From Herbiconiux sp. SALV-R1 (lineage in GTDB: Bacteria; Actinomycetota; Actinomycetes; Actinomycetales; Microbacteriaceae): a stretch of DNA of 64,000 nucleotides. The stretch lies in the NCBI RefSeq assembly GCF_013113715.1, contig NZ_CP053344.1, forward strand, positions 1,426,001 through 1,490,000, written 5' to 3'. The position numbers and the translations under genes were made by a program. Positions 44,855 through 53,039 of the stretch are shown here, piece by piece. Position 1 is the first letter of the stretch, and each line of letters starts with the position of its first letter. The notes under the pieces are model-generated. The model worked only from the letters and a program-made list of their open reading frames with translations. It was not told the DNA's origin and searched no databases.

Positions 44855-45295
44855 CTAGGAGTCGATGCGGGTGAGCACGAAGACCGGGATCTCGCGCTGC
44901 GTCTTCAGCTGGTAGTCGGCGTAGGGCGGGTAGGCGGCGACCGCGCGCTCCCACCAGAGGGCCTTCTCGTCGCCGAACACCTCGCGGGCGCTGTAGTCGT
45001 GCTTCTCGGTGCGGTCCTGCAGCTCGACGTGCGGGTGCGCGACGATGTTGAAGTACCAGACCGGATGCTTCGGTGCACCGCCGAGGGAGGCCACCACGGC
45101 GTACTCGCCCTCGTGCTCCACGCGCATGAGCGGCGTCTTGCGCAGCTTGCCCGACTTCGCGCCGATGGTGGAGAGGATGACGACGCCCATGCCGTTGAGG
45201 GTGGTGCCCTCGGTGCCGCCCGAGGCCTCGTAGACGTCGAGCTGCTGGCGGGCCCAGTCGCTGGTGCCGGGTTCGTAGTCTGCGGAGAGGGGCAT
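44855..45295 (-). CDS. Deazaflavin-dependent nitroreductase-family protein (Ddn-like)
   Basis: A 146-residue split-barrel protein of the F420-dependent Ddn family. Typical blocks are [43 protein letters not shown] and [16 protein letters not shown]. Such proteins use reduced deazaflavin F420 to reduce quinones or other compounds. The ATG at 45295 is chosen because the family begins about 20 residues before the first block. Its stop is 7 nt from that of dhaM. F420-synthesis genes are not in the window. Confidence 0.88.
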   Translation of the reverse strand: MPLSADYEPGTSDWARQQLDVYEASGGTEGTTLNGMGVVILSTIGAKSGKLRKTPLMRVEHEGEYAVVASLGGAPKHPVWYFNIVAHPHVELQDRTEKHDYSAREVFGDEKALWWERAVAAYPPYADYQLKTQREIPVFVLTRIDS

Positions 45296-45447
45296 GAGAC
45301 GGGCAACCGGCGGGCTCGCCGGTCTATTCCTCGGGTCGCTGCCGGGCGTCGCTCGCTGATGGTCGGCGTCGCTCGGTGAGCGCGATCCGTGCGAAAATCT
45401 CTGGGCGGGATTTCTCGCGCACGGCAGATCGGGAGGCTCGGAAGACG

Positions 45448-45822
45448 ATGGCAGGCGGTACGGCAACGAAGTGCCCGGTGTGCGGGAAATCGATCGCGGT
45501 GGGCCTGGTGTCGCAGACGATGGTGCAGCACGCCGACAAGAACGGGCAGCGTTGCGCCGGCACCGGCCAGCCGCCCGTGGTGAAGGAGCCGCGCGCCGCC
45601 TCGGGCTCGTCGAGCCCGCGCGCACCACGCGCGTCGGCGGCGAAGAAGCCCGCCACCAGCCCGGCCACAAAGGGCGGCATGACGGTGCGCACGGTGGCCG
45701 TCGACCCCGAGGTGCTGCGCGAGCGCCAGGAGCGCGCCGAGCGGCTGCGCCAGGAGCGCGCCGAGGCCGCCAGGGCCCGCAACGACATCGGTCTGTCGTA
45801 CTTCGACGAGCCCGGTTCCTGA
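45448..45822 (+). CDS. Small zinc-ribbon-like protein of unknown function
   Basis: A 124-residue protein. The N-terminal 35 residues have CPVCGK and a later Cys in GQRCAG with a His between, a possible zinc site. The middle is Ala/Ser/Pro-rich and probably disordered; the C-terminal third is highly charged and helical ([16 protein letters not shown]). Start is the ATG at 45448 with GGGAGG 11 nt upstream. I do not recognise the family. It is 4 nt before the DUF1801 gene, forming a tight rightward trio. Confidence 0.7.
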   Translation: MAGGTATKCPVCGKSIAVGLVSQTMVQHADKNGQRCAGTGQPPVVKEPRAASGSSSPRAPRASAAKKPATSPATKGGMTVRTVAVDPEVLRERQERAERLRQERAEAARARNDIGLSYFDEPGS

Positions 45823-45826
45823 GCTC

Positions 45827-46183
45827 GTGGGCCCGCAGCAGTTCGACTCCGTCGACGCCTACGTCGCCTCGTTCGCGACCGACGTGCGCGAGGTGCTCGA
45901 GTCGATGCGCTGCACCGTGCTCGGCGCCGCCCCCGAGGCCGCGGAGTCGATCAGCTACCACATGCCCACGTACTCGCTCGGCGACCGGCCTCTGGTGTTC
46001 TTCGCCGGCTGGAAGACCCACGTCGCCCTCTACGCCGTGCCGCACTTCGACGACGAGGCGCTCGAGACCGAGGTCGCCCCGTTCCGCGCCGCCAAAGACA
46101 CGGTGAAGTTCCCGGTGCGGAAGCCGGTTCCCTACGAGCTCGTCGGCCGCATCGTCTCCGAGCTCGTGCACGTCAGGGCCTAA
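45827..46183 (+). CDS. DUF1801 protein
   Basis: A 118-residue DUF1801 (YdhG/frataxin-like) protein. Diagnostic blocks are [29 protein letters not shown] and [15 protein letters not shown]. The function is unknown. It begins at a GTG 4 nt after the zinc-ribbon gene and ends 1 nt before the Dam-like gene, so the three are almost certainly one transcript. It is the second family member in the window. Confidence 0.87.
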   Translation: MGPQQFDSVDAYVASFATDVREVLESMRCTVLGAAPEAAESISYHMPTYSLGDRPLVFFAGWKTHVALYAVPHFDDEALETEVAPFRAAKDTVKFPVRKPVPYELVGRIVSELVHVRA

Positions 46184-46184
46184 G

Positions 46185-47003
46185 GTGCCGACGACGTCGG
46201 CCGGCGGTCGACGGGCGGTGGCCGCGCCCTATCTGGTGAGTGCGCGTAGCAGGCACCTCGCCGAGCTCGCCCTCGAGTGCCTGCCCGAGCGCGTCGACGG
46301 CTATCTCGAGCCGTTCCTCGATTCCGGGTCGGTGGCCCTTGCCGTGCTGCGCGAGCATCCGGATGCCGCGGTGACCCTTTGCTCACCGCACGCCGACCTC
46401 GTGCTGGCCTGGGAGGCGGCGCGCGACGAGCCCGAAGCACTCATCTCCGCCCTCGCCTTCCACGCCGAGCGTCACAGCGAGCCCTACTTCCGTGCGGAGC
46501 TCGACAGCGACCCGAGCGACCCGGTGCAGCGGGCGGCGCGCTTCGCCTACCTGCGCGGCACGGCCGACCTCGACGGGGGTGGGCGGATGCGCTCCGACTT
46601 CGCCGGCGCCCGACCGGCCCGCGAGCGGCTGGCTCTCGACCCCGCCGGCATCCGTTCCCTCTCGGTGCTGCTGCGGCGCAGCGACGTCACCATCGAGGTG
46701 CGCCGGCCGTTCGAGACGTTGCAGCTCGTGCGCGACGACGACCTCGTGCTGTTCGACCCTCCGTTCGGGGCGGCGGAGGCCTCGGTGCGGGAGGTGCGGA
46801 GCCTGCTGAACGGGGCGGTCGCCCGGGGCGCCCTGGTGCTCGCGCCCACGCCCGGCTGGGAGGGCGAGGTGCCGGTCGACCCGGAGCTCTACCGCGGCTG
46901 GGCGGGCATGGCCCCCGCGAACGACCGTGCCGACGACGAGCGGCTCTGGGCCGGCGGGACGCTGCAGCGGAGGCTGCGGGCGCAGCGCGCGGAAGGCCGG
47001 TGA
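46185..47003 (+). CDS. Degenerate D12-class (Dam-like) DNA methyltransferase homologue
   Basis: A 272-residue protein aligning in layout with D12-class adenine methylases. Residues 40-50 ([13 protein letters not shown]) correspond to the EPFxGxG AdoMet loop but have DSGS in place of GGG/GAG. FRAEL...[12 protein letters not shown] (about 102-122) matches the helical target-recognition start, and LVLFDPPFG (188-195) has DPPF where active enzymes have DPPY. The N-terminal WxGGK motif reads YLVSAR. The fold is clear; activity is doubtful or specialised. The start is a GTG at 46185, 1 nt after the DUF1801 stop. No restriction gene is nearby. Confidence 0.72.
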   Translation: MPTTSAGGRRAVAAPYLVSARSRHLAELALECLPERVDGYLEPFLDSGSVALAVLREHPDAAVTLCSPHADLVLAWEAARDEPEALISALAFHAERHSEPYFRAELDSDPSDPVQRAARFAYLRGTADLDGGGRMRSDFAGARPARERLALDPAGIRSLSVLLRRSDVTIEVRRPFETLQLVRDDDLVLFDPPFGAAEASVREVRSLLNGAVARGALVLAPTPGWEGEVPVDPELYRGWAGMAPANDRADDERLWAGGTLQRRLRAQRAEGR

Positions 47004-47043
47004 CCCGCCGCGGAGAAGACATCCGAAAAAAGATGTCGAGCGA

Positions 47044-47069
47044 TGTCGATCGACGGTCTCGTCGTTCGA
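47044..47069 (+). promoter_or_regulatory. Putative ECF42-type promoter
   Basis: TGTCGA at 47044-47049 is followed by 17 nt and CGA at 47067-47069, matching the motif reported for ECF42 sigma factors (TGTCGA at -35, CGA or CGT at -10). A second TGTCGA lies at 47034-47039. It stands before the YCII gene and its partner ECF42 gene, so autoregulation is likely. Confidence 0.65.
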
Positions 47070-47120
47070 CGCGATAGTAGAAGGGCCACGACAGGCACCT
47101 CACGACGCAAGGAGAACACC

Positions 47121-47567
47121 GTGAAGTACATGCTCATCATGCGCACCACCGCCGAGGCGCTCGACGCGTCGAAAGACCTCGACTTCGAGCAGATCATCAA
47201 CGCGATGGGGGCCTACAACGAGTCGATGATCGAGGCCGGTGTGCTCATCGGCGGAGACGGCCTCACCGACGCGGCCGAGGGGTTCGTCGTCGACTTCAGC
47301 ACCGAGACCCCGGTCGTCACCGACGGCCCCTACGGCGAGGTGCACGAACTGTTCAACGGCTTCTGGCTGCTGCAGGTGTCGTCGCGCGACGAGGCGAGGG
47401 AGTGGGCGCTGCGCGCGCCCCTCGGCCCCGGCAGCAAGTTGGAGGTGCGCCGGGTCTCCGACGAGAGCGACTTCGAGGAGTTCTCCGACAACGAGTACAT
47501 CCAGAAGGAGAAGGAGTGGCGGGCCGCCGAGGGCGCGGCGGGTTCGGCGGGCGCGGAAGGCGTCTGA
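47121..47567 (+). CDS. YCII/DGPF-domain protein
   Basis: A 148-residue protein of the YCII family with the DGPF-like block VTDGPYGEVHELFNGFWLLQV. The N-terminus is VKYMLIMRTT. Members of this type are encoded beside ECF42 sigma factors in many actinobacteria; their biochemical role is not firmly known. The GTG start follows AAGGAG. It is 4 nt before the sigma-factor gene. Confidence 0.9.
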   Translation: MKYMLIMRTTAEALDASKDLDFEQIINAMGAYNESMIEAGVLIGGDGLTDAAEGFVVDFSTETPVVTDGPYGEVHELFNGFWLLQVSSRDEAREWALRAPLGPGSKLEVRRVSDESDFEEFSDNEYIQKEKEWRAAEGAAGSAGAEGV

Positions 47568-47571
47568 ACCG

Positions 47572-48828
47572 ATGAGCGCCGACCTCGACGAGGTGCGCCG
47601 CCGCCTCGAGGCGGTCTGGCGCATCGAGAGCGCCCGCATCGTCGCCAGCCTGGCCAAGGCGACGGGTGACCTCGGCACCGCAGAAGACCTCGCGCAGGAG
47701 GCGGTGGCCGAGGCGCTCGTGGCCTGGCAGACCTCGGGGGTGCCGCAGAACCCGGGCGCCTGGCTGACCGCGGTGGCCAAGCGTCGCGCCATCGACGCCT
47801 GGCGCCGGCGGTCGCGGCTCGACGAGCGGCACCGCGTGCTCGCGCACGAGCTCGACGAGGCGGCCGACCCCGGCTGGGAGCCGATCGACGACGACGTGCT
47901 GCGGCTGGTGTTCACCGCCTGCCACCCCGTGCTCGCCCGCGAGGCGCAGGTGGCGCTCACCCTCCGGGTGGTGGCCGGGCTCACCAGCGAGGAGATCGCG
48001 CGCCTGTTCCTGGTGCCGGTGGCGACCGTGCAGCAGCGCATCGTGCGGGCGAAGAAGACCCTCGCCGCGGCCAAGGTGCCGTGCGAGACCCCCGAGCCCG
48101 CCGCCTGGAAGGAACGGCTCTCGGCGGTGCTCGGCGTGGTCTACCTCGTCTTCACCGAGGGCTACGCCGCGACGAGCGGGGAGCGCTGGATGCGGCCCGA
48201 ACTCGCGAACGAGGCGCTCCGCCTCGGCAGGATGCTGCAGAGCCTCATGCCGCGAGAAGCCGAGGCCCACGCCCTGGTCGCCCTGATGGAGCTGCAGGCC
48301 TCCCGCTTCGCGGCGCGCACCGGCCCGCAGGGCGCGCCCGTGCTGCTCGCCGACCAAGACCGCACCCGTTGGGACCGCGCGCAGATCGCGCGCGGGGTTG
48401 CCGCGCTCGCCCGGGCGGATGCGCTCGGCCGCGGTCGCGGCAGTTACGCCCTGCAGGCGGCCATCGCGGAACGGCACGCCACGGCGCCGAGCGTCGAGGC
48501 CACCGACTGGGAGGCGATCGTGGTGCTGTACGAGGCGCTCGGGCGGCTCGCGCCCAACCCGGTGGTCGAGCTGAACCGCGCGGTGGCGGTGGCGCAGGCG
48601 GTGGGGCCCGCATCCGCTCTCGTCATCGTCGACCGGCTCGAGCAGGAGGGGGCGCTGCGCGGAAGCCACCTCATCCCGAGCGTGCGCGGCGAGCTGCTCG
48701 CGCGGCTCGGGCGCGACCGGGAGGCGCGCGCCGAGCTCACCACCGCCGCCGCGCTCACCGCGAACGAGCGCGAGCGGGAGGTGCTGCTGGCCAAGGCGGC
48801 AGCGCTCGGGGAGCAGCCGCTGGGCTAG
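47572..48828 (+). CDS. ECF42-group RNA polymerase sigma factor
   Basis: A 418-residue sigma factor, about twice the length of ordinary ECF factors. Region 2 (residues about 8-75, AEDLAQEAVAEALVAWQ) and region 4 (about 105-165, GLTSEEIARLFLVPVATVQQRIVRAKK) are followed by a 240-residue TPR-like C-terminal domain (VVLYEALGRLAPNPVVELNRAVAVAQA). The extension and the YCII partner define the ECF42 group, which has no anti-sigma factor gene; the C-terminal domain is thought to regulate activity. No anti-sigma gene is seen here either. Confidence 0.92.
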   Translation: MSADLDEVRRRLEAVWRIESARIVASLAKATGDLGTAEDLAQEAVAEALVAWQTSGVPQNPGAWLTAVAKRRAIDAWRRRSRLDERHRVLAHELDEAADPGWEPIDDDVLRLVFTACHPVLAREAQVALTLRVVAGLTSEEIARLFLVPVATVQQRIVRAKKTLAAAKVPCETPEPAAWKERLSAVLGVVYLVFTEGYAATSGERWMRPELANEALRLGRMLQSLMPREAEAHALVALMELQASRFAARTGPQGAPVLLADQDRTRWDRAQIARGVAALARADALGRGRGSYALQAAIAERHATAPSVEATDWEAIVVLYEALGRLAPNPVVELNRAVAVAQAVGPASALVIVDRLEQEGALRGSHLIPSVRGELLARLGRDREARAELTTAAALTANEREREVLLAKAAALGEQPLG

Positions 48829-48857
48829 GGTTCTCTCGTGCGAGAAAGGTCGAGTCG

Positions 48858-49508
48858 ATGGTGAGAAAGACCGAGTGGCAGCGCGCCGACGCCCGTTCCC
48901 GCCTCGCCGCCGCCGGGCGCATCGCCCTCGCGGCCGGAGGCGCCGTGACCCCGCAGCTCATCGCCGACGTCTGCGAGCAGGCCGGCATCCACCCCGAGTC
49001 GTTCCGCGCCCTCTTCGCGACCGACGACGAGTTCCTCGACGCCGTGCAGGAGCGGCTCGCCGAGGAGTGCGCCGAACGCCTGCGGGCGGGGCTCGGCGGG
49101 CTCGCGGGTCTCGACGACGAGGAGCTTCTCGGCCGGGCGGCCGTGGCGCTCGCGCAGGCGCGGCCGATCGACCGGGGTGCGGTGATCATCCGCGCCGAGC
49201 GCAGGCTGCGGGCACTGCGCTCGGCGAACGCGGCCGAATCGCTGCTCGCCGCCGAGCGGCGGCACCTGGAGACCCTGTCGGCGGTGGTGATCGAGCTGAT
49301 CGACGAACTCGACCGCGACCCGAGCTGGCCGCCCGCGCTCGCGGCCCGGCTCATCCTCGAGAGCTACGAGAGCTCATTCGAGGGGTGGGTGTTCGCCGGG
49401 CACGACGAGAGCGACTTCGACACCTCCTCGTACGTCACCCGCACCCTGCCCACCCTGCTCGCCCGCATGACGAGCCCGCGCGGCGGGCGCGCCGTCGCCG
49501 TCGCCTGA
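48858..49508 (+). CDS. TetR-like transcriptional regulator
   Basis: A 216-residue protein whose first 50 residues form a TetR-type helix-turn-helix (ADARSRLAAAGRIALAAGG, IADVCEQAGIHPESFRALFA). The C-terminal ligand domain is helical and not recognisable. TAGGGT at 48826, inside the sigma gene's stop, may be its own -10 box, and GAAAGG precedes the ATG. It is 3 nt before the GNAT gene and may control it. Confidence 0.8.
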   Translation: MVRKTEWQRADARSRLAAAGRIALAAGGAVTPQLIADVCEQAGIHPESFRALFATDDEFLDAVQERLAEECAERLRAGLGGLAGLDDEELLGRAAVALAQARPIDRGAVIIRAERRLRALRSANAAESLLAAERRHLETLSAVVIELIDELDRDPSWPPALAARLILESYESSFEGWVFAGHDESDFDTSSYVTRTLPTLLARMTSPRGGRAVAVA

Positions 49509-49511
49509 GCG

Positions 49512-50117
49512 GTGGTGGGTGCCGTCGTGGGGCGCGACCGGATCGAGGTGCGACCGGCGACGGTGTTCGCCGACGTGGCGACGATGGTGGGGCCCAAGCG
49601 CCCCGATGCGAACGTGTGCTGGTGCCTCAGCTACCGCATCCCGTCGAAGGAGAACCTCGCGCTGAGCGGGCCCGCCCGGGGCGAGCGGGTGCGTGAGCTG
49701 CTGCAGCTCGAACCGCCGCCCGGGGTGCTCGCCTACGACGCCGACGGTGAGGTGGTCGGCTGGGCTGCCGTGCACCCGCGGGCCGACACGACTTTCGCGC
49801 GCAACCGGCGCATCCCGCACGTCGATGACGAGGCGGTGTGGTCGGTGTGGTGCATCAGGGTGCGGCCCGGCCACCGCGGGCAGGGCACCTCGCACCGGCT
49901 GCTGGCGGGCGCCGTGGAGTTCGCGCGCGCGAACGGCGCCCCGGCGATCGAGGGGTACCCCGTCGACAACGCGGGCGCGAAGGTCGATCTCACGATGGCG
50001 TACGTGGGAACGAGGAGCCTGTTCGAGAAGGCAGGGTTCGAGAAGGCCGCCGACACCACCTCGGTGCTCAATGGCTTTCCGCGGGTGGTCATGCGGTTGA
50101 GACTCGATCGCGCGTGA
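49512..50117 (+). CDS. GNAT-family acetyltransferase
   Basis: A 201-residue protein with the GNAT acetyl-CoA motif VRPGHRGQGTSHRLL (Q/RxxGxG/A) and a downstream LFEKAGFEKA block. An N-terminal VCWCLSYRIPSKEN is unlike common members. The substrate is unknown. It starts at a GTG 3 nt after the TetR-like gene, and its stop is 3 nt from the convergent NYN gene. Confidence 0.85.
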   Translation: MVGAVVGRDRIEVRPATVFADVATMVGPKRPDANVCWCLSYRIPSKENLALSGPARGERVRELLQLEPPPGVLAYDADGEVVGWAAVHPRADTTFARNRRIPHVDDEAVWSVWCIRVRPGHRGQGTSHRLLAGAVEFARANGAPAIEGYPVDNAGAKVDLTMAYVGTRSLFEKAGFEKAADTTSVLNGFPRVVMRLRLDRA

Positions 50118-50120
50118 CGC

Positions 50121-51242
50121 TCAGCGTCGGCGGCGGGCGCTCGGCGGGGGCGTCTGGCGCAACCGGATGAGGCGCTGGGAACCGTCTTCACCGAGCTCGG
50201 CCACCTCGTCGCGCGAGGCGAGGAAGTCACCGAAGGAACGGAAGCCGAGCGGCTTCTCGCTGAACGACGGATCCATGCGGCGCATCTGGTTCTTCACGTT
50301 GCCGGTGTTCAGCCACTCGTCGTCGTCGCCCTTGGCGTGCCCCACCTGCAGGGCGCGCACGAGCAGTTCGGTGGCGGTCTGCTGAGGGTCGACCTGCTCG
50401 GCGGGCTCCGGCTCGTCGTAGCCCGCGTCGTCGAGGTGCGAGAAGGTCGGGGTGGTCGCCGCGCGGCGGCCGCGGGTGGCGGGCTTCTTCTCGGGTGCGG
50501 CGGTGTCGCCGTCGGCGCCTCCCGCTGCCCGCGCCTGCGACGCGGCGCCGTCGGCCTCGGTTCCGCCGGCCCCGGCTGCGGCTCCGGCTCCCGCGTCGGT
50601 CTTGCGCCCACCCGCCCGGCCGCCTCCGGTCGCGCCGCCCGCTCGCGCGACGGAACCCGCCGCATCCTTCACCCCGGGCAGGGAGTCGTAGTGCTCGAAC
50701 TCATCGCAGGCGGCGGCTAGCGACGTGCTCGACGAGCCGGCGACCCCGATGCCCACCACGTAGCGGCCGAGCCGCTTCGACTTCTGCGCGAGCGCGATGT
50801 AGTCGGAATCGCCGGCGACGATGATGACGTGGGTGAGGTCGGGAAGGCGGAACAGGTCTTCGACCACGTCGACGGCGAGACGGATGTCTGCCCCGTTCTT
50901 CGTGCCTCGGGTGGTCGTGGTGAACAGCTGAGTGAGGTCGACGGCCCGCGACATCAGCTGCCGCTGGTAGCTGGCGTTGACGGGCACAGACCAGTCGGCG
51001 TAGGCCCGGTTCACCACGATGGTGCCGAACGAGGCGGCGAAGTCGACGACGGCGTCGAAGTCGACGGTCGCCGCGGCGAGGCGGGCGGCGATCTCGGGGT
51101 CGGCGCCCTGGCGGGTGCGGTCGAAGTCGCGGATGCCGTCGCGCTGGAACGCCTGCCGGCCGTGCAGCTGCTGGTAGCGCGAGATGACGATGTTGTCGAA
51201 GTCGATGTAGAGGCCGACCCTGGAGTCGCTCGGTTCGGTCAT
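50121..51242 (-). CDS. NYN-domain (PIN-like) protein with C-terminal OST-HTH/LOTUS domain
   Basis: A 373-residue protein of three parts. The N-terminal NYN/LabA-type nuclease domain (residues 1-190) has VGLYIDFDNI, GADIRLAVDVVEDL and IVAGDSDYIAL, giving the acidic metal-binding residues. A linker of about 90 residues is very rich in Ala/Gly. The C-terminal OST-HTH (about 290-365) reads LNTGNVKNQMRRMDPSFSEKPLGFRSFGDFL. This architecture suggests an RNA-binding ribonuclease; its targets are unknown. It is monocistronic. Confidence 0.9.
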   Translation of the reverse strand: MTEPSDSRVGLYIDFDNIVISRYQQLHGRQAFQRDGIRDFDRTRQGADPEIAARLAAATVDFDAVVDFAASFGTIVVNRAYADWSVPVNASYQRQLMSRAVDLTQLFTTTTRGTKNGADIRLAVDVVEDLFRLPDLTHVIIVAGDSDYIALAQKSKRLGRYVVGIGVAGSSSTSLAAACDEFEHYDSLPGVKDAAGSVARAGGATGGGRAGGRKTDAGAGAAAGAGGTEADGAASQARAAGGADGDTAAPEKKPATRGRRAATTPTFSHLDDAGYDEPEPAEQVDPQQTATELLVRALQVGHAKGDDDEWLNTGNVKNQMRRMDPSFSEKPLGFRSFGDFLASRDEVAELGEDGSQRLIRLRQTPPPSARRRR

Positions 51243-51304
51243 GGTGTGCTGCTCCGTTCGGCGGGCCGCCGCGACGGTCCTTCATGCTGCGAGCCGTCAG
51301 GATA

Positions 51305-52333
51305 TCAGCCGGATGCGGGGGTCACCCGGGTGCTGCCCTCGCCGCCCCGGCCCTCGCGCGTCGGCAGGAGCGCGGGCACCAGCCGCACGAAGACGACCAT
51401 GCCCACGAGCTCGACCAGCGTCTGCGTCACGACGGCGAGCGGGGCGAGGCCGAGCTCCGCGGGGAGGGCCAGTGCGAGCGGCAGCACCACCAGCGAGTTG
51501 CGGGTGGCCCCGCTGAACACGACTGCGCGCCGGCCCGGCTGGTCGAGCCCGGCCCCGCGTGAGACCAGCAGCCCGACGCCGAGCATCAGCACGAGGAAGG
51601 CGGCGTAGAGCGGAACGAGTCGCACGAGGGCGGCGGCGTTCCGCCCCACCTCGGCGAGCTGCGAGGCGACGACCACGGCGAGCACGAGCGCCATGAGCGG
51701 CACCATGGCCGCGGCGGCGCCACCCTCGATCGCCGCCCCCGCTCGCGCGACCCGCGGCGCGGAGCGTCTCCTCGTCGCGGCCTGCACGAGTGCCGCCGCG
51801 GCGAGCGGGGCGGCGACCAGCACCAGGAACGCCTCGACGAAGGGTCCGTGCTCGATGACGCCCACCGCCTCGGGCCCCGCGAACAGGAGGAGGTACAGCG
51901 GCAGGAGCACGATCTGCAGCAGCATGAGCAGGGGAGTGGCGGCGAGCAGGCGCGCTCTCGCGCCGCCCGCGAGCCCGGTGAAGACGATGACGTAGTCGAC
52001 GCAGGGCGTGAGCAGCACCAGCAGGAGGCCGATGAGCAGCCCGGAGTCGTCGGCGACCGCACGCGACAGCGGCACGACCACGAGCGGCACGGCGACGAAG
52101 TTCACGGCGACGACCGTCAGCAGGAACCGCACGTCGCGCACCGCTCGCCCGAGCTCGCCCAGCGGCACCGCGAGGAAGGTCGCGAACAGGAGGAGGGCGA
52201 GCAGCGGCGTGATCGCGGCACCGAGCGGAACCGACGCCCCGGGCGCGAGCAGCCCGGCGACCGCGCCTGCGGCCAGGGCGGCGAGGTAGATCGGCACCTG
52301 CCGGGCGTCCCACCACCGCACCACTGTCGCCAT
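51305..52333 (-). CDS. ACR3/bile-acid-symporter-family transporter (arsenic-resistance-like)
   Basis: A 342-residue membrane protein with about ten helices, related to ACR3 and bile-acid:Na+ symporters. The motif LTPCVDYVIVFTGLAGG includes the Cys that in ACR3 proteins is needed for arsenite export. No ars operon is adjacent; an arsenate-reductase-like gene lies 11 kb away at the window end. TAGCGT lies 6 nt before the ATG, so the transcript is probably leaderless. Confidence 0.82.
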   Translation of the reverse strand: MATVVRWWDARQVPIYLAALAAGAVAGLLAPGASVPLGAAITPLLALLLFATFLAVPLGELGRAVRDVRFLLTVVAVNFVAVPLVVVPLSRAVADDSGLLIGLLLVLLTPCVDYVIVFTGLAGGARARLLAATPLLMLLQIVLLPLYLLLFAGPEAVGVIEHGPFVEAFLVLVAAPLAAAALVQAATRRRSAPRVARAGAAIEGGAAAAMVPLMALVLAVVVASQLAEVGRNAAALVRLVPLYAAFLVLMLGVGLLVSRGAGLDQPGRRAVVFSGATRNSLVVLPLALALPAELGLAPLAVVTQTLVELVGMVVFVRLVPALLPTREGRGGEGSTRVTPASG

Positions 52334-52430
52334 CCCACCACGCTAGCGGTCGTCGGCGCCACCCCTGTGCCCGGGGCGGTCGCCCGGGAGTACGGTCGCA
52401 AGAGCACGACGGGAAGGACGGTCGGGAACC

Positions 52431-52973
52431 ATGGGCGACGGGCGCGAGGAACAGGATGCGGTGCCGGGCGACGGCAGGGACGAGACGCCCAACGAGCGCT
52501 ACGACCGCAACTGGTCGGAGCTGCTGCAGGAGTTCCGGGTGCTCCAGACGGGCACCCAGATCCTCGCTGGCTTCCTGCTCACCCTTCCCTTCCAGCAGCG
52601 CTTCACGGAGCTCACCGCCTTCGACCGCGGGCTCTACCTCACCCTCGTCGTCATGGCCACCTGTCTCACGCTGCTGGCCCTGGCGCCCGTCGTGCTGCAC
52701 CGGCTCCTGTTCCGGCGCAAGGCGAAGAAGCAGCTGGTGCAGGCGTCGAACGTCATCCTGCTCGCCTGTCTCGCCGTCGCCTCGCTGCTGTTCATCGGCA
52801 TCGTGTTGTTCGTGTTCGACTTCGTGGCCTCGCCCGACGTCGCCGTCTGGGCCGCGGTCGGCGTGCTCGCCTTTATCGTGGTGATCTGGGTCGCCGCGCC
52901 TCTCCTGCTCCGTGCCGTGCGACGAGCCGCCTCCCTCGACGACAGCGAACCTCCCGCGCAGGGCGGCGGGTGA
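52431..52973 (+). CDS. DUF6328 membrane protein
   Basis: A 180-residue protein with a 30-residue charged N-terminus, then four membrane helices. The block LLQEFRVLQTGTQILAGFLLTLPFQQRF is the family hallmark (RVLQTGTQ and LPFQQRF being the key parts). The function is unknown; the family is sometimes annotated as a sodium:proton antiporter without proof. TACGGT near 52393 may be its -10 box. Confidence 0.87.
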   Translation: MGDGREEQDAVPGDGRDETPNERYDRNWSELLQEFRVLQTGTQILAGFLLTLPFQQRFTELTAFDRGLYLTLVVMATCLTLLALAPVVLHRLLFRRKAKKQLVQASNVILLACLAVASLLFIGIVLFVFDFVASPDVAVWAAVGVLAFIVVIWVAAPLLLRAVRRAASLDDSEPPAQGGG

Positions 52974-53039
52974 GGCGGCGGGTGAGTGCTGCCGGAATCG
53001 GGGTCGGGACAGGCGATCCGGCGCTAGATTCTCCCGGAC

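Noticed and set aside
46185-47003. A restriction-modification system around the Dam-like gene
   Set aside because: No endonuclease or specificity gene is adjacent, and the methylase motifs are altered.
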